Assembly (NCBI GenBank): GCA_913009415.1
Contig: CAJVYM010000004.1
Span: 1-50,858 of the forward strand
DNA from: an uncultured bacterium
GTDB taxonomy: Bacteria > Bipolaricaulota > Bipolaricaulia > UBA7950 > UBA9294
DNA length: 50,858 nt
Direction of reading: 5' to 3'
Shown here: positions 15,395-23,861 of the stretch, piece by piece
Layout of the letters: each line of letters opens with the position of its first letter
Position numbering within the stretch: position 1 is the first letter of the stretch
The notes under the pieces: generated by a model
What the model was told of the DNA's origin: nothing
The model's database searches: none
The model's input: the letters and a program-made list of their open reading frames with translations, nothing else
Made by a program: the position numbers and the translations under genes

Positions 15395-16285
15395 ATGCAT
15401 CAAGCCAGGTTCAAGGGAAAACTGATCCCATTCCTACTCATGGCACCCACCTTGGCTATCCTAGTCCTGTTCTTATACTTTCCAGTCTTGCAGACGTTTC
15501 GCCTCTCACTGTTTCGAGTTGCCTTCTTGGGGCTGCGGAAGAAATTCATCGGATTTGCCAACTTTGTCGACTTGTTCCAAAGCCCCGCCTATTTGCACAC
15601 GGTGTTGATTACGCTTCTCATCGCTGCCGCCATCGTTGTCATTGGGTTAAGCCTCTCTTTAGCCATCTCCGTTCTGGCTAACCAAAAGGTCCGCGGTGCG
15701 CGCGTCTATCGTCTGCTTCTGATATGGCCGTATGCCCTTTCTCCTGCGGTTGCCGGCATAATCTGGCTGTTCATGTTCTCTCCCGGTTTTGGAATAGTGA
15801 ATTACTTGCTCTCTATCACGCTACACATTGCGCCGAACTGGTTGGGTGATCCAGTTCTGGCGGTTATCCTCATAATTGTCGTTAGTATATGGAAGAATAT
15901 CGGCTATAACGTCGTCTTCTACCTTGCTGCCTTGCAGAACGTCAACACGGATATCTTGGAAGCGGCGGCGATTGACGGCGCGGGTCCCTGGCGTCGATTC
16001 CGGTCGATAACGTTTGCCCTTCTCTCTCCGATGACCTTCTTCCTACTGATCACCAACATAACCTACGCCTTCTTCGGTATCTTTGGCACAGTAGATATCA
16101 TGACCAAAGGGGGCCCAATCAATGGGACTAATGTCATGATCTACAATCTGTACCGTGATGGCTTCCAGTACTACAAGACAGGCTTTGCGGCTGCACAGTC
16201 AGTGATCCTCTTCGTTGGGGTGATTATTCTGACCATCATTCAGTTCCGCACCAGCGGACGCCGCGTGTATTATGGAGGAACATAA
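15395..16285 (+). CDS. ABC importer permease (UgpA/MalF-type), system 1
   Basis: A 296-residue membrane protein with six predicted helices. The cytoplasmic EAA loop, where the ATPase docks, reads ILEAAAIDGAGPWRRFRSITF at about residues 188-208. Starting at ATG 15395 is supported by AAAGGAG at 15384-15390; the open frame upstream overlaps the hairpin and is not used. It pairs with the next gene to form the channel. No ATPase gene is in this operon. Confidence 0.88.
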   Translation: MHQARFKGKLIPFLLMAPTLAILVLFLYFPVLQTFRLSLFRVAFLGLRKKFIGFANFVDLFQSPAYLHTVLITLLIAAAIVVIGLSLSLAISVLANQKVRGARVYRLLLIWPYALSPAVAGIIWLFMFSPGFGIVNYLLSITLHIAPNWLGDPVLAVILIIVVSIWKNIGYNVVFYLAALQNVNTDILEAAAIDGAGPWRRFRSITFALLSPMTFFLLITNITYAFFGIFGTVDIMTKGGPINGTNVMIYNLYRDGFQYYKTGFAAAQSVILFVGVIILTIIQFRTSGRRVYYGGT

Positions 16286-16287
16286 AA

Positions 16288-17112
16288 ATGAGAAGGAAAC
16301 GGATGCATTCTATCCTCACTCATATAGCGCTGATTATCGTGGTGTTTCTCCTCATCTCGCCCATCTTAGTGGCTTTAACTAAATCCACACAGACAAGGGC
16401 GCAAGTCTATCACTTTCCACCTGTCCTGGGATTTGGCTCATCGATGATTCAAAACTATGCAGCCGCGTGGAACGACTTCCACTTAGGTATGTACATGAAG
16501 AACAGTCTGATCATTGCCATGGTAGTGACCGTGGCTAAGACGGTTCTTTCCATGTTGGCGGGAATGGCCATCGTCTACTTTGACTTTCCTTTAAAGAATG
16601 CTATTTTCTACTTTGTACTGTTCACGTTAATGATGCCAACGCAAATACTTATCATTGCCCTATTCAACCTGATGTCAAACTTCGGCCTAGGAAACACCTA
16701 CGCTGCGCTGACCATGCCATTCTTAGCGAGCGCCACCGGTGTTTTTCTGTTCCGGCAACACTTTTCTAGCATCTCCCCCCACCTTGCAGATGCAGCCCGT
16801 GTTGATGGCGCCGGGCCGATCCGATTCATGTGGAGCGTGTTGATTCCCATGTCGTGGAACACGATTGCTGCACTCGGCCTTATTCAGTTCATCTACATGT
16901 GGAATCAGTATCTGTGGCCGCTGGTAATCATCAGGCAGAATGCGCGCCAGGTAGTGCAGGTAGGGCTGCGGAGCATGACGGCTCAGCAGGACGTTACCAA
17001 TTGGGGAATCGTAATGGCCGGAGCAGTACTCGCCATGCTCCCTCCTTTACTCATCTTCATCGGGTTGCAAGAGCAATTCACAAAGGGCTTTGTCTTAGGC
17101 AAGGAGAAATAG
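16288..17112 (+). CDS. ABC importer permease (UgpE/MalG-type), system 1
   Basis: A 274-residue membrane protein with six helices and an EAA-type loop LADAARVDGAGPIRFMWSVL at about residues 168-188. It ends in the family pattern FTKGFVLGKEK. The start follows GGAGG, with the upstream permease ending 2 bp before. Together with the preceding permease it makes the heterodimeric inner-membrane channel of a carbohydrate-type importer. Confidence 0.88.
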   Translation: MRRKRMHSILTHIALIIVVFLLISPILVALTKSTQTRAQVYHFPPVLGFGSSMIQNYAAAWNDFHLGMYMKNSLIIAMVVTVAKTVLSMLAGMAIVYFDFPLKNAIFYFVLFTLMMPTQILIIALFNLMSNFGLGNTYAALTMPFLASATGVFLFRQHFSSISPHLADAARVDGAGPIRFMWSVLIPMSWNTIAALGLIQFIYMWNQYLWPLVIIRQNARQVVQVGLRSMTAQQDVTNWGIVMAGAVLAMLPPLLIFIGLQEQFTKGFVLGKEK

Positions 17113-17113
17113 G

Positions 17114-17944
17114 ATGCCACGTGTCCTGAACATCGCACATGCGGGAGCGCGCAGTCTGGCACCTGAGAATACGGTCGCTGCAGCCAATAAGGCGCAGGAA
17201 GTGGGAGCCGACATGTGGGAGCTGGATGTCGCGGTAACGAGCGATCATGAGTTAATCCTGTTCCACGATGACTCGCTTGCCCGCACCACCAACGCGGGAG
17301 CCGTCTTTCCCAACCGGGCCCCGTGGACATTCAGCACGTTCGCCCTTGATGAGATTCGCACCCTCGACGCCGGATCGTGGTTTGTCGAAACTGATCCGTT
17401 CGGGGAGATCGCCGCGGGCAGGGTGAGCAAGGCCGAACTTGTCTCATACCGCGGGGAGCGCGTCCCGACGCTGCGTGAGGCGCTGTTGTTCACCAAGAAG
17501 CATCACTACCGTGTTAATGTGGAGTTGAAGCCGCTCCCCGCACCGCTTGAATCCTTCGCGGTTGTCCCGCCCGTACTGGCTCTGATCGATCAATTGGGCA
17601 TGGCAGAAGACGTTGTCATCTCCTCGTTTAATCACGCCTGGCTGCTCCAAGTGGAGCATGAGTGGCCGGAACTTACGGTGGAGTCGCTGATCGGTTGGCC
17701 GCGCAACAAGCCATTGGAATGGGATAACTTCCATTTCAAGACGTACAACGCCTCAGCAACACGATTGGAGCTAGCACAGATTCACATGTTGCGAGAGAAG
17801 GGACTGGAAATAAATGTGTACACCGTCAATGGCGAGCAAGAAATGCGGCGGTTCATCGCCGCCGGCGTGACCGGCTTGTTCACCGACTTTCCACAGCGGC
17901 TCGCGGCGATTCTTCATGAGGACGAGGAACAAACAGACGGTTAG
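17114..17944 (+). CDS. ugpQ: Glycerophosphodiester phosphodiesterase, cytoplasmic
   Basis: A 276-residue GDPD-family TIM barrel without a signal peptide, one base after the permease, as in ugp operons where UgpQ hydrolyses incoming glycerophosphodiesters to glycerol-3-phosphate and an alcohol. The start region reads IAHAGARSLAPENT; nearly all relatives have HRG, so the arginine that contacts the phosphate is replaced by alanine. The other catalytic features are present: ELDVAVTSD (metal-binding E and D), LILFHDDSLARTTN, and VYTVNGEQEM near the end. Its substrate could therefore be shifted within the family. Activity is likely but not certain. Confidence 0.88.
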   Translation: MPRVLNIAHAGARSLAPENTVAAANKAQEVGADMWELDVAVTSDHELILFHDDSLARTTNAGAVFPNRAPWTFSTFALDEIRTLDAGSWFVETDPFGEIAAGRVSKAELVSYRGERVPTLREALLFTKKHHYRVNVELKPLPAPLESFAVVPPVLALIDQLGMAEDVVISSFNHAWLLQVEHEWPELTVESLIGWPRNKPLEWDNFHFKTYNASATRLELAQIHMLREKGLEINVYTVNGEQEMRRFIAAGVTGLFTDFPQRLAAILHEDEEQTDG

Positions 17945-17956
17945 AGCGGAGCGAAA

Positions 17957-19354
17957 GTGACTAGGCAAGAGCCGCATGGGATGATCAACCTCAATGAACT
18001 GCAAGAGCTGATAAATCAGGAAGAGGTGGAGACGGTCATCGTTTCCTTCCCCGACATGTACGGTCGCCTGTTGGGTAAACGAGTCAGCGCAACATTCTTC
18101 TTAAGCGATGTAGCAGAGCAGGGCATCAACGCCTGTGACTACCTTCTCGCCTCGGATATGGAGATGAGCCCGAGCGTCGGTTACGAGTTCACCAGTTGGG
18201 AGAAGGGATATGGCGATATCAAACTTGTTCCCGACTGGAATACACTGCGGATTGCCAGTTGGCTGTCGAAGACTGCGCTTGTCCTGTGCGACGTAACGAC
18301 CTCTGATGGATTGCGCCCTGTCGCCATCGCTCCGCGCACGATCCTTGCTCGGCAGGTGGAAAAAGCAAAGGCGGCCGGGTTCCTTCCGCAGGGGGCGACG
18401 GAGCTTGAGATGTTCGTCTTTCGCGACTCCTACGGGCAGGCTAGAGAGAAGGGCTTCTCCAACCTACAGCCGTTTTCTTCCTACATTGAGGACTATCACA
18501 TTTTGCAGGCAGCGCGTGAGGAGCCCTTGATCGGTGCGATACGCCATCACCTGGAACAATCGGGAATCCCGGTGGAGACGAGCAAGGGGGAATGGGGAGC
18601 GGGTCAACACGAGATCAATATTCGTTACTCACCGCTTGTGGAGATGGGCGATCGAACCGTGCTCTTCAAGGAGATCTGCAAGGAGATAGCGATCCAGCAA
18701 GGAGTATCCTTGACATTCATGGCTAAGTGGAGCGAGGATGCGGCTGGTAACAGCATGCACGTTCACTCCAGCCTGTGGGAGATGGACGGGGAAAAGAGCA
18801 TATTTGCCGGGAATGAAAGAGTCCCAGGCCTTCCTGTCACCTGCTCACCGCTCTTTCGCTGGTACCTGGGCGGACTGATCGCGCACGCCCGCGAGCTCGC
18901 CCTGTTCTTTGCTCCCAACGTCAATTCCTACAAGCGCTACCAACAGAGCTCGTTTGCCCCGACACGCATCGCTTGGGCCTATGACAACCGCAGCGTCGGG
19001 TTTCGCGTCCTCGGAAGTGGGAACAACCTGCGCGTCGAGTGCCGCATTCCGGGAGCGGACGCCAATCCCTACCTTGCATTATCCGCGATCCTTGCAGCTG
19101 GCCTGGACGGGATCGAGAACAGGACCGAGCCTCCAGAGGCGATGAGCGGGAACGCTTACTCCGCATCCGAGGCCCAGCTCCTTCCGGGCAACATCTCTCA
19201 AGCGATCAGGCTGTTCGAGGGGAGCTCGTTCGTGCGCGCTGCGTTCGGTGACGACGTGGTAAATCACTACGTGCAGTTCGCAAGGCAAGAGGAGGAAGCG
19301 TTCTCCCGTGCGGTGACCGACTGGGAACGGGCGCGATTCTTCGAACGCATTTAA
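17957..19354 (+). CDS. Glutamine synthetase-like gamma-glutamyl amine ligase
   Basis: A 465-residue protein of the GlnA superfamily. It keeps the catalytic domain motifs ATELEMFVF, NSMHVHSSLW, and the NRSVGFRV...VECRIPGADANPYL region that binds ATP and glutamate. The N-terminal segment expected to hold the ammonia-site Asp and Ser of true glutamine synthetase (DGSS) instead reads DMEMSPSVGYEFTSWEKGYGD, the arrangement of PuuA and GlnA4-like enzymes that ligate amines such as putrescine or ethanolamine to glutamate. GTG at 17957 follows GGAG; ATG at 17981 is an alternative. It lies between a phosphodiesterase and AOR/GATase genes, matching use of a released amino alcohol. Substrate is inferred. 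Confidence 0.8.
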   Translation: MTRQEPHGMINLNELQELINQEEVETVIVSFPDMYGRLLGKRVSATFFLSDVAEQGINACDYLLASDMEMSPSVGYEFTSWEKGYGDIKLVPDWNTLRIASWLSKTALVLCDVTTSDGLRPVAIAPRTILARQVEKAKAAGFLPQGATELEMFVFRDSYGQAREKGFSNLQPFSSYIEDYHILQAAREEPLIGAIRHHLEQSGIPVETSKGEWGAGQHEINIRYSPLVEMGDRTVLFKEICKEIAIQQGVSLTFMAKWSEDAAGNSMHVHSSLWEMDGEKSIFAGNERVPGLPVTCSPLFRWYLGGLIAHARELALFFAPNVNSYKRYQQSSFAPTRIAWAYDNRSVGFRVLGSGNNLRVECRIPGADANPYLALSAILAAGLDGIENRTEPPEAMSGNAYSASEAQLLPGNISQAIRLFEGSSFVRAAFGDDVVNHYVQFARQEEEAFSRAVTDWERARFFERI

Positions 19355-19394
19355 TTCAGGTAAATATTATTCGGAAGGTTCTAAGGAGACAATA

Positions 19395-21329
19395 ATGCCG
19401 TATGGATACAATCAAAAGGTCCTCCATGTCGATCTATCCGCCGGGAAGATAACGGTGGAGGAGCCGGAGGAGAGGATATACCGCAAGTACATCGGTGGAA
19501 GCGCGCTCGGCCTCTACTACCTGTTGCATGAGATGCCGGGTGGCGCTGATCCCCTCGGGCCGGACAACGTGCTCGTCATATCGCTCAGCGCGATCACCGG
19601 CGCTCCGATATCGGGGCAGAGCCGGCTCACGGTTAGCGCCAAATCGCCGCTCACCGGCGCGATCGGTGACTCTCAGTCCGGCGGATTCTTCCCCGCGGAG
19701 ATGAAGTTCGCCGGGTACGATGCCATCGTCATCCGCGGTCGGGCGAACATACCGACGTACCTGTTCATCGAAAACGGGCATGCGCAGCTGCGTGATGCCT
19801 CGACGCTATGGGGAAAGGCGACCGGGGACGTAGAAGAAATGCTGCGCGCCGAGCACGGTGAGAAAGTCCAGGTTCTCCAGTGCGGTCCGGCGGGAGAGAG
19901 GGGAGTCCTCTTCTCAGGGCTTGTTAGCAGCGGAAACCACATCAACGGACGTACGGGGATGGGCGCGGTTATGGGATCGAAGAACCTGCGCACGGTCGTC
20001 GTCCGCGGTGATAACAAGCTTCGGCTCGCCGATCCGGATGCGTTGCGCGGTCTTGCTCGCCGCGGGGCGCGTTCTCTTCCCGAATCCGGGGTAGCCGGCC
20101 TCGGAAAGTACGGGACAGCGGGGATCGTCAGCTCTCAGAACGCGCGGGGCGGCCTTCCCACCCACAACTATTCGAGCGGCGTCTTCCGTGGACATGAGAA
20201 CCTCGATGGGAAAGCGATGTACGACACGATCCTGCGCGGTGCCAAAGATGGGAAACAGGACCAGTTGGGCCGTGGAACCTGCCACGCCTGTGCGGTGCGC
20301 TGCAAGCGCGTCGTCGAGGTGAGTGAAGGCCCGTTCACGGTCGATCCTCGCTACGGCGGCCCGGAGTACGAGACGCTCGCTGCGTTCGGTAGCTACTGCG
20401 AGGTGGACAACCTCGCCGCTGTGGCGCGAGCAAACCAGCTGTGCAACGCCTACGGGCTGGACACGATATCCTGCGGTGGGACGATCGCTTGGGCGATGGA
20501 GTGCTACGAAAACGGGATCCTCACCAAAGACGATACCGGTGGGATCGATCTGGCCTTTGGAAATGCCGAGGCTATGGTGCAGATGGTTGAACTGATCGCC
20601 AAGCGTGAGGGATTCGGAGACGTGTTGGCTGCCGGCTCGGCACGGGCTTCAAAGGCGATCGGGCGCGGCTCAGAGGTTTATCTAACGACCTCCAAGGACC
20701 AGGAAGCACCGGCGCACATGCCTCAGGTTAAGCCGACCGTCGGCCTGATCTACGCGGTCAACCCGTTCGGCGCCGACCACCAGTCACACGAACACGATGG
20801 CGCCTACGCTGGAGCGCCCGAGCGGATGGCACAGCTGGGGCTGTTCGACCCGCAGCCCCCGTTGACTCTGAACGCGGAGATGGTGCACTACGCCATCGTT
20901 ACCGAGCACTTCTACGGCCTGATGGACTCGCTCAACGTCTGCCAGTTCGTCTTCGGACCGGCGAGTTGGCAACTGTACGGGCCGAGCGATCTGGTGGAGA
21001 CGGTGCGCGCGGTCACCGGATGGAACGTGAGCTTGTACGAGTTGATGCAGGTCGGCGAGCGTCGATTGAACATGCTGCGCGCGTTCAACGCCCGCGAAGG
21101 GATCGGCCGCACTGATGATACCCTCCCCGAGAAGTTCTTCTCCGTCCCGCTCTCCGGAGGGACAAGCGACGGCTACCGGGTGGACCGGGGGAAATGGGGA
21201 CAGGCACGTGAGACGTACTACGCCATGTGTGGGTGGGATAGTGCGACCGGCTATCCCACACGAGCAACGCTTGAATCGTTGGGGATCGGCTGGGTCGCGG
21301 ACAAGCTGGAAGAAACGCAAAAGGACTGA
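19395..21329 (+). CDS. Aldehyde ferredoxin oxidoreductase family enzyme
   Basis: A 644-residue AOR-family protein. The N-terminal domain (VLHVDLSAGKITVEEP, KYIGGSALGLYYLL) is the tungstopterin-binding fold; CHACAVRC at about residues 295-302 gives three cysteines of the [4Fe-4S] site and the fourth is near 515 (LNVCQFVFG). Family enzymes oxidise aldehydes to acids and reduce ferredoxin; they are oxygen-sensitive and need W or Mo pterin. AGGAGA precedes the ATG. Position between a GS-like ligase and a class I GATase suggests a gamma-glutamyl aldehyde as substrate; free glyceraldehyde or acetaldehyde are simpler alternatives. Confidence 0.88.
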   Translation: MPYGYNQKVLHVDLSAGKITVEEPEERIYRKYIGGSALGLYYLLHEMPGGADPLGPDNVLVISLSAITGAPISGQSRLTVSAKSPLTGAIGDSQSGGFFPAEMKFAGYDAIVIRGRANIPTYLFIENGHAQLRDASTLWGKATGDVEEMLRAEHGEKVQVLQCGPAGERGVLFSGLVSSGNHINGRTGMGAVMGSKNLRTVVVRGDNKLRLADPDALRGLARRGARSLPESGVAGLGKYGTAGIVSSQNARGGLPTHNYSSGVFRGHENLDGKAMYDTILRGAKDGKQDQLGRGTCHACAVRCKRVVEVSEGPFTVDPRYGGPEYETLAAFGSYCEVDNLAAVARANQLCNAYGLDTISCGGTIAWAMECYENGILTKDDTGGIDLAFGNAEAMVQMVELIAKREGFGDVLAAGSARASKAIGRGSEVYLTTSKDQEAPAHMPQVKPTVGLIYAVNPFGADHQSHEHDGAYAGAPERMAQLGLFDPQPPLTLNAEMVHYAIVTEHFYGLMDSLNVCQFVFGPASWQLYGPSDLVETVRAVTGWNVSLYELMQVGERRLNMLRAFNAREGIGRTDDTLPEKFFSVPLSGGTSDGYRVDRGKWGQARETYYAMCGWDSATGYPTRATLESLGIGWVADKLEETQKD

Positions 21330-21339
21330 AGGAGAAAAC

Positions 21340-22206
21340 ATGGTTGTTGATAGGAGTCTATCGATCTGTATCTTGAACGCATACCCCAAGGAGAGCAGGG
21401 AGAAGTTCGATCGTTCAAACGTCGGGCACCCGCACGACATGTACCGCGCATTCCTCTCGGCCTACGTTCCGCCGGCCAAAGTGAATATTGCCTTTGTCGC
21501 CGATGTCGACGTGCCATTGCTGACGAATGACGAGATCGCCGCGTATGACGGGTTTATCTGGACCGGATCGGATCTCACCATCTACCACACCGACGACCAT
21601 CGAGTGGCGCGGCAGATCGAGCTGGCGCAGCGGATCTACGAGGTCGGCGTCCCCAGCTACGGAAGCTGTTGGGCGATCCAGATGGCGGTCGTCGCCGCTG
21701 GCGGAGAGGTGAAGAAGAACCCCAAGGGGCGCGAGTGGGGGATCGCCCGCGACATCACGCGGACGGAAGAGGGAAAGAAGTCGCTGCTGCTGGAGGGAAA
21801 GCCCGACCGCTACGACGGGTTCATCATGCACCTCGATGAGGGGACCGAGCTCTCCGCCGGGGCGACGCTCCTTGCTACAAACGAGCATACCCACGTGCAG
21901 GCGGTCGAGGTGAAGCACGCAAACGGCGTATTCTGGGCCACGCAGTACCACCCCGAGTACAACCTGTACGAGATGGCGCGCCTGATCGCCGCCCGCGCCG
22001 AGCCGCTAGTAAACGAGGGATTCTTCGGTACGACCGATGCGGTTGCCCAGTACGCGGAGAGGATGCGCGCCCTGCACGACAATCCTTCTTCAAAGGAGTT
22101 ACGAGCGCAGCTCAAGGTCGGAGACGACATCATCGATTCCACAATTCGCCAGCAGGAGATGCGTAATTGGATCGATTATTTGGTAATTCCATCAATAAAG
22201 CGTTGA
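21340..22206 (+). CDS. Class I glutamine amidotransferase-like hydrolase
   Basis: A 288-residue stand-alone GATase1 domain protein (the GMP-synthase-like group without a synthase domain). The nucleophile is the Cys in PSYGSCWAIQ at about residue 110, with the His and Glu of TQYHPEYN at about 204-206, so the triad is complete. Close structural relatives include gamma-glutamyl peptidases that cut gamma-glutamyl amides. The ATG at 21340 follows AAGGAGAAAAC, 10 bp after the AOR stop. In this operon it could release glutamate from a gamma-glutamyl compound made by the GS-like ligase; the substrate is inferred. A C-terminal 70 residues beyond the catalytic core are charged and helical. Confidence 0.8.
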   Translation: MVVDRSLSICILNAYPKESREKFDRSNVGHPHDMYRAFLSAYVPPAKVNIAFVADVDVPLLTNDEIAAYDGFIWTGSDLTIYHTDDHRVARQIELAQRIYEVGVPSYGSCWAIQMAVVAAGGEVKKNPKGREWGIARDITRTEEGKKSLLLEGKPDRYDGFIMHLDEGTELSAGATLLATNEHTHVQAVEVKHANGVFWATQYHPEYNLYEMARLIAARAEPLVNEGFFGTTDAVAQYAERMRALHDNPSSKELRAQLKVGDDIIDSTIRQQEMRNWIDYLVIPSIKR

Positions 22207-22222
22207 TCAACAGGAGGCACAA

Positions 22223-22987
22223 ATGAGACTAGCAGATAAGGTAGTATTTATCAGTGGAGCCGGTGGTGGAATGGGCCGCGAAGCGGCGCTCATGTTCGCC
22301 AAAGAAGGGGCGAAGATCGTGGCCAACGACTACCGCCCCGAGGCGGTGGAAGAGACGGTCAAGCTGGTGCAACAGCAGGGTGGCGAGGCGATCGCCGCTC
22401 CCGGCGACGTGGCAAACGCCGCTGACGTCAAGCGTGCGATCGAGATTGGGGAGAAGGAGTTTGGGAAGATAAATGTCCTGTACAACAACGCTGGGGTCAT
22501 GCCCGACGCCGACGAGTCGGTCACCGGTATGATCGACGAGGTGTGGGAACGGGTGCTGAACATCAACGCAAAAGGGGTCGCTCACTGCTGCCAATACGGG
22601 ATCCCAGCACTCCTGCGCGTCGGTGGCGGATCGGTGATCAACATCGCCTCCTTTGTCTCCCTCGTTGGATGCAGCATCCCGCAGGATGCATACACCGCGA
22701 GCAAAGGGGCGGTACTAGCCCTCACCCATTCCCTCGCCGTTCAGTTCGGCCCCAAGGGGGTGCGTACCAACGCCATCTCCCCTGGCCCCATACTCACTCC
22801 TCTCCTCGATGAACTCCTCGCCGATCCGGCCAAGCGCGCACTGCGCCTGAACCGCATCCCGATAGGGCGATTCGGGAAGGCAAGCGACATCGTCTATGCC
22901 GGGATCTACCTCGCCTCCGATGAATCGACATGGGTTAACGGGGCGAACTTGGTTGTTGACGGCGGAATTACAGTCAACTACTTCTAA
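22223..22987 (+). CDS. Short-chain dehydrogenase/reductase
   Basis: A 254-residue classical SDR. The Rossmann signature SGAGGGMG is at residues 11-18, then NNAG, the catalytic Ser in NIASFVS, and YTASKGA with the Tyr/Lys pair at about residues 155-159. The C-terminal WVNGANLVVDGGITV is typical. SDRs oxidise or reduce an alcohol using NAD(P). Within this cluster it could oxidise a gamma-glutamyl alcohol to the aldehyde for AOR; sugar-alcohol or glycerol-type substrates are equally possible from sequence alone. AGGAGG precedes the start. Confidence 0.9.
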   Translation: MRLADKVVFISGAGGGMGREAALMFAKEGAKIVANDYRPEAVEETVKLVQQQGGEAIAAPGDVANAADVKRAIEIGEKEFGKINVLYNNAGVMPDADESVTGMIDEVWERVLNINAKGVAHCCQYGIPALLRVGGGSVINIASFVSLVGCSIPQDAYTASKGAVLALTHSLAVQFGPKGVRTNAISPGPILTPLLDELLADPAKRALRLNRIPIGRFGKASDIVYAGIYLASDESTWVNGANLVVDGGITVNYF

Positions 22988-22999
22988 GGAGATGAAGAT

Positions 23000-23860
23000 A
23001 TGAGCAATTACTACCCGGATGTAGCGGCGGCGGCCTTCCCGGCTGATCATCCGCTGAGCGTGTGCAAGGGTTTTGTGTTCGATGTCGACGGCGTCCTCGT
23101 GCGGGGAGAGGAGACCATCCCCCGCTCACCCGAGGCGATCGAGCGGTTGCGCCGCGGTGGGAAGAAGGTGATTTTCATCTCCAACAATTCCACCAAGTCA
23201 CGCGAGGAGTACATCGCCAAGTTCACCCGCATCGGGATTCCGGTGACCGCGGACGATCTCGTCCTTTCCACGTACGCCACCGCGCGCTACGTAGCGAACG
23301 AAAAGCCGAGGGCGAAGGTGTACATGGTCGGCGCGCCCGGGCTGCGCCGGGAGCTGGAGCTGGCTGGGCTAGAGCTCGTCGACGATCCGCTCGTGGCTGA
23401 ATACGCGGTCGTCGGTTCGGCGTTCAACGGTAAAGGACAACTTACACCGGAGAACGGAGAACGGATCACCGGTGCGCTGCGCGCTCTCTACCACGCCGGG
23501 GCCAAGTTCATCGCCACGAACCCCGATCGCATATTCCCGGCCAAGGACGGCGTCATCCCCGGGACAGGCGCGGTGATCGGCGCGCTATCCTACATGGTCG
23601 ATCGGCAGCCGGACGCGATCATCGGCAAGCCCTCCCCGTACATCGTCAAGATTGCCCTCAACCGACTCGGACTCTCTGGAAGCGAATGTGCTATCGTTGG
23701 GGATATGGATACCGACATGCTCGCCGGGAAGGGAGTGGACATGACCACGATCTTCGTGCGCTCGGGGGCGATGAGCGAGGAAAAGCTGCGTTCCCTCGGG
23801 ATCTCTCCCGGGTTCGTGTTTGATTCAGTGATCGATATTTTGGAAGCAAAGGAGCAATGA
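23000..23860 (+). CDS. HAD-IIA family phosphatase, copy 1
   Basis: A 286-residue haloacid dehalogenase superfamily phosphatase of subfamily IIA (NagD-like). Motif I is FDVDGVL at about residues 25-31, motif II FISNNST, motif III a GKPSPYIVK, and motif IV VGDMDTDMLAG. The C2a cap lies between. Subfamily members hydrolyse p-nitrophenyl phosphate, phosphoglycolate, glycerol-3-phosphate or nucleotides. Position among glycerophosphate genes makes glycerol-3-phosphate or a related triose phosphate plausible. A paralogue is at 29336, each near an importer/phosphodiesterase set. Confidence 0.85.
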   Translation: MSNYYPDVAAAAFPADHPLSVCKGFVFDVDGVLVRGEETIPRSPEAIERLRRGGKKVIFISNNSTKSREEYIAKFTRIGIPVTADDLVLSTYATARYVANEKPRAKVYMVGAPGLRRELELAGLELVDDPLVAEYAVVGSAFNGKGQLTPENGERITGALRALYHAGAKFIATNPDRIFPAKDGVIPGTGAVIGALSYMVDRQPDAIIGKPSPYIVKIALNRLGLSGSECAIVGDMDTDMLAGKGVDMTTIFVRSGAMSEEKLRSLGISPGFVFDSVIDILEAKEQ

Positions 23861-23861
23861 G

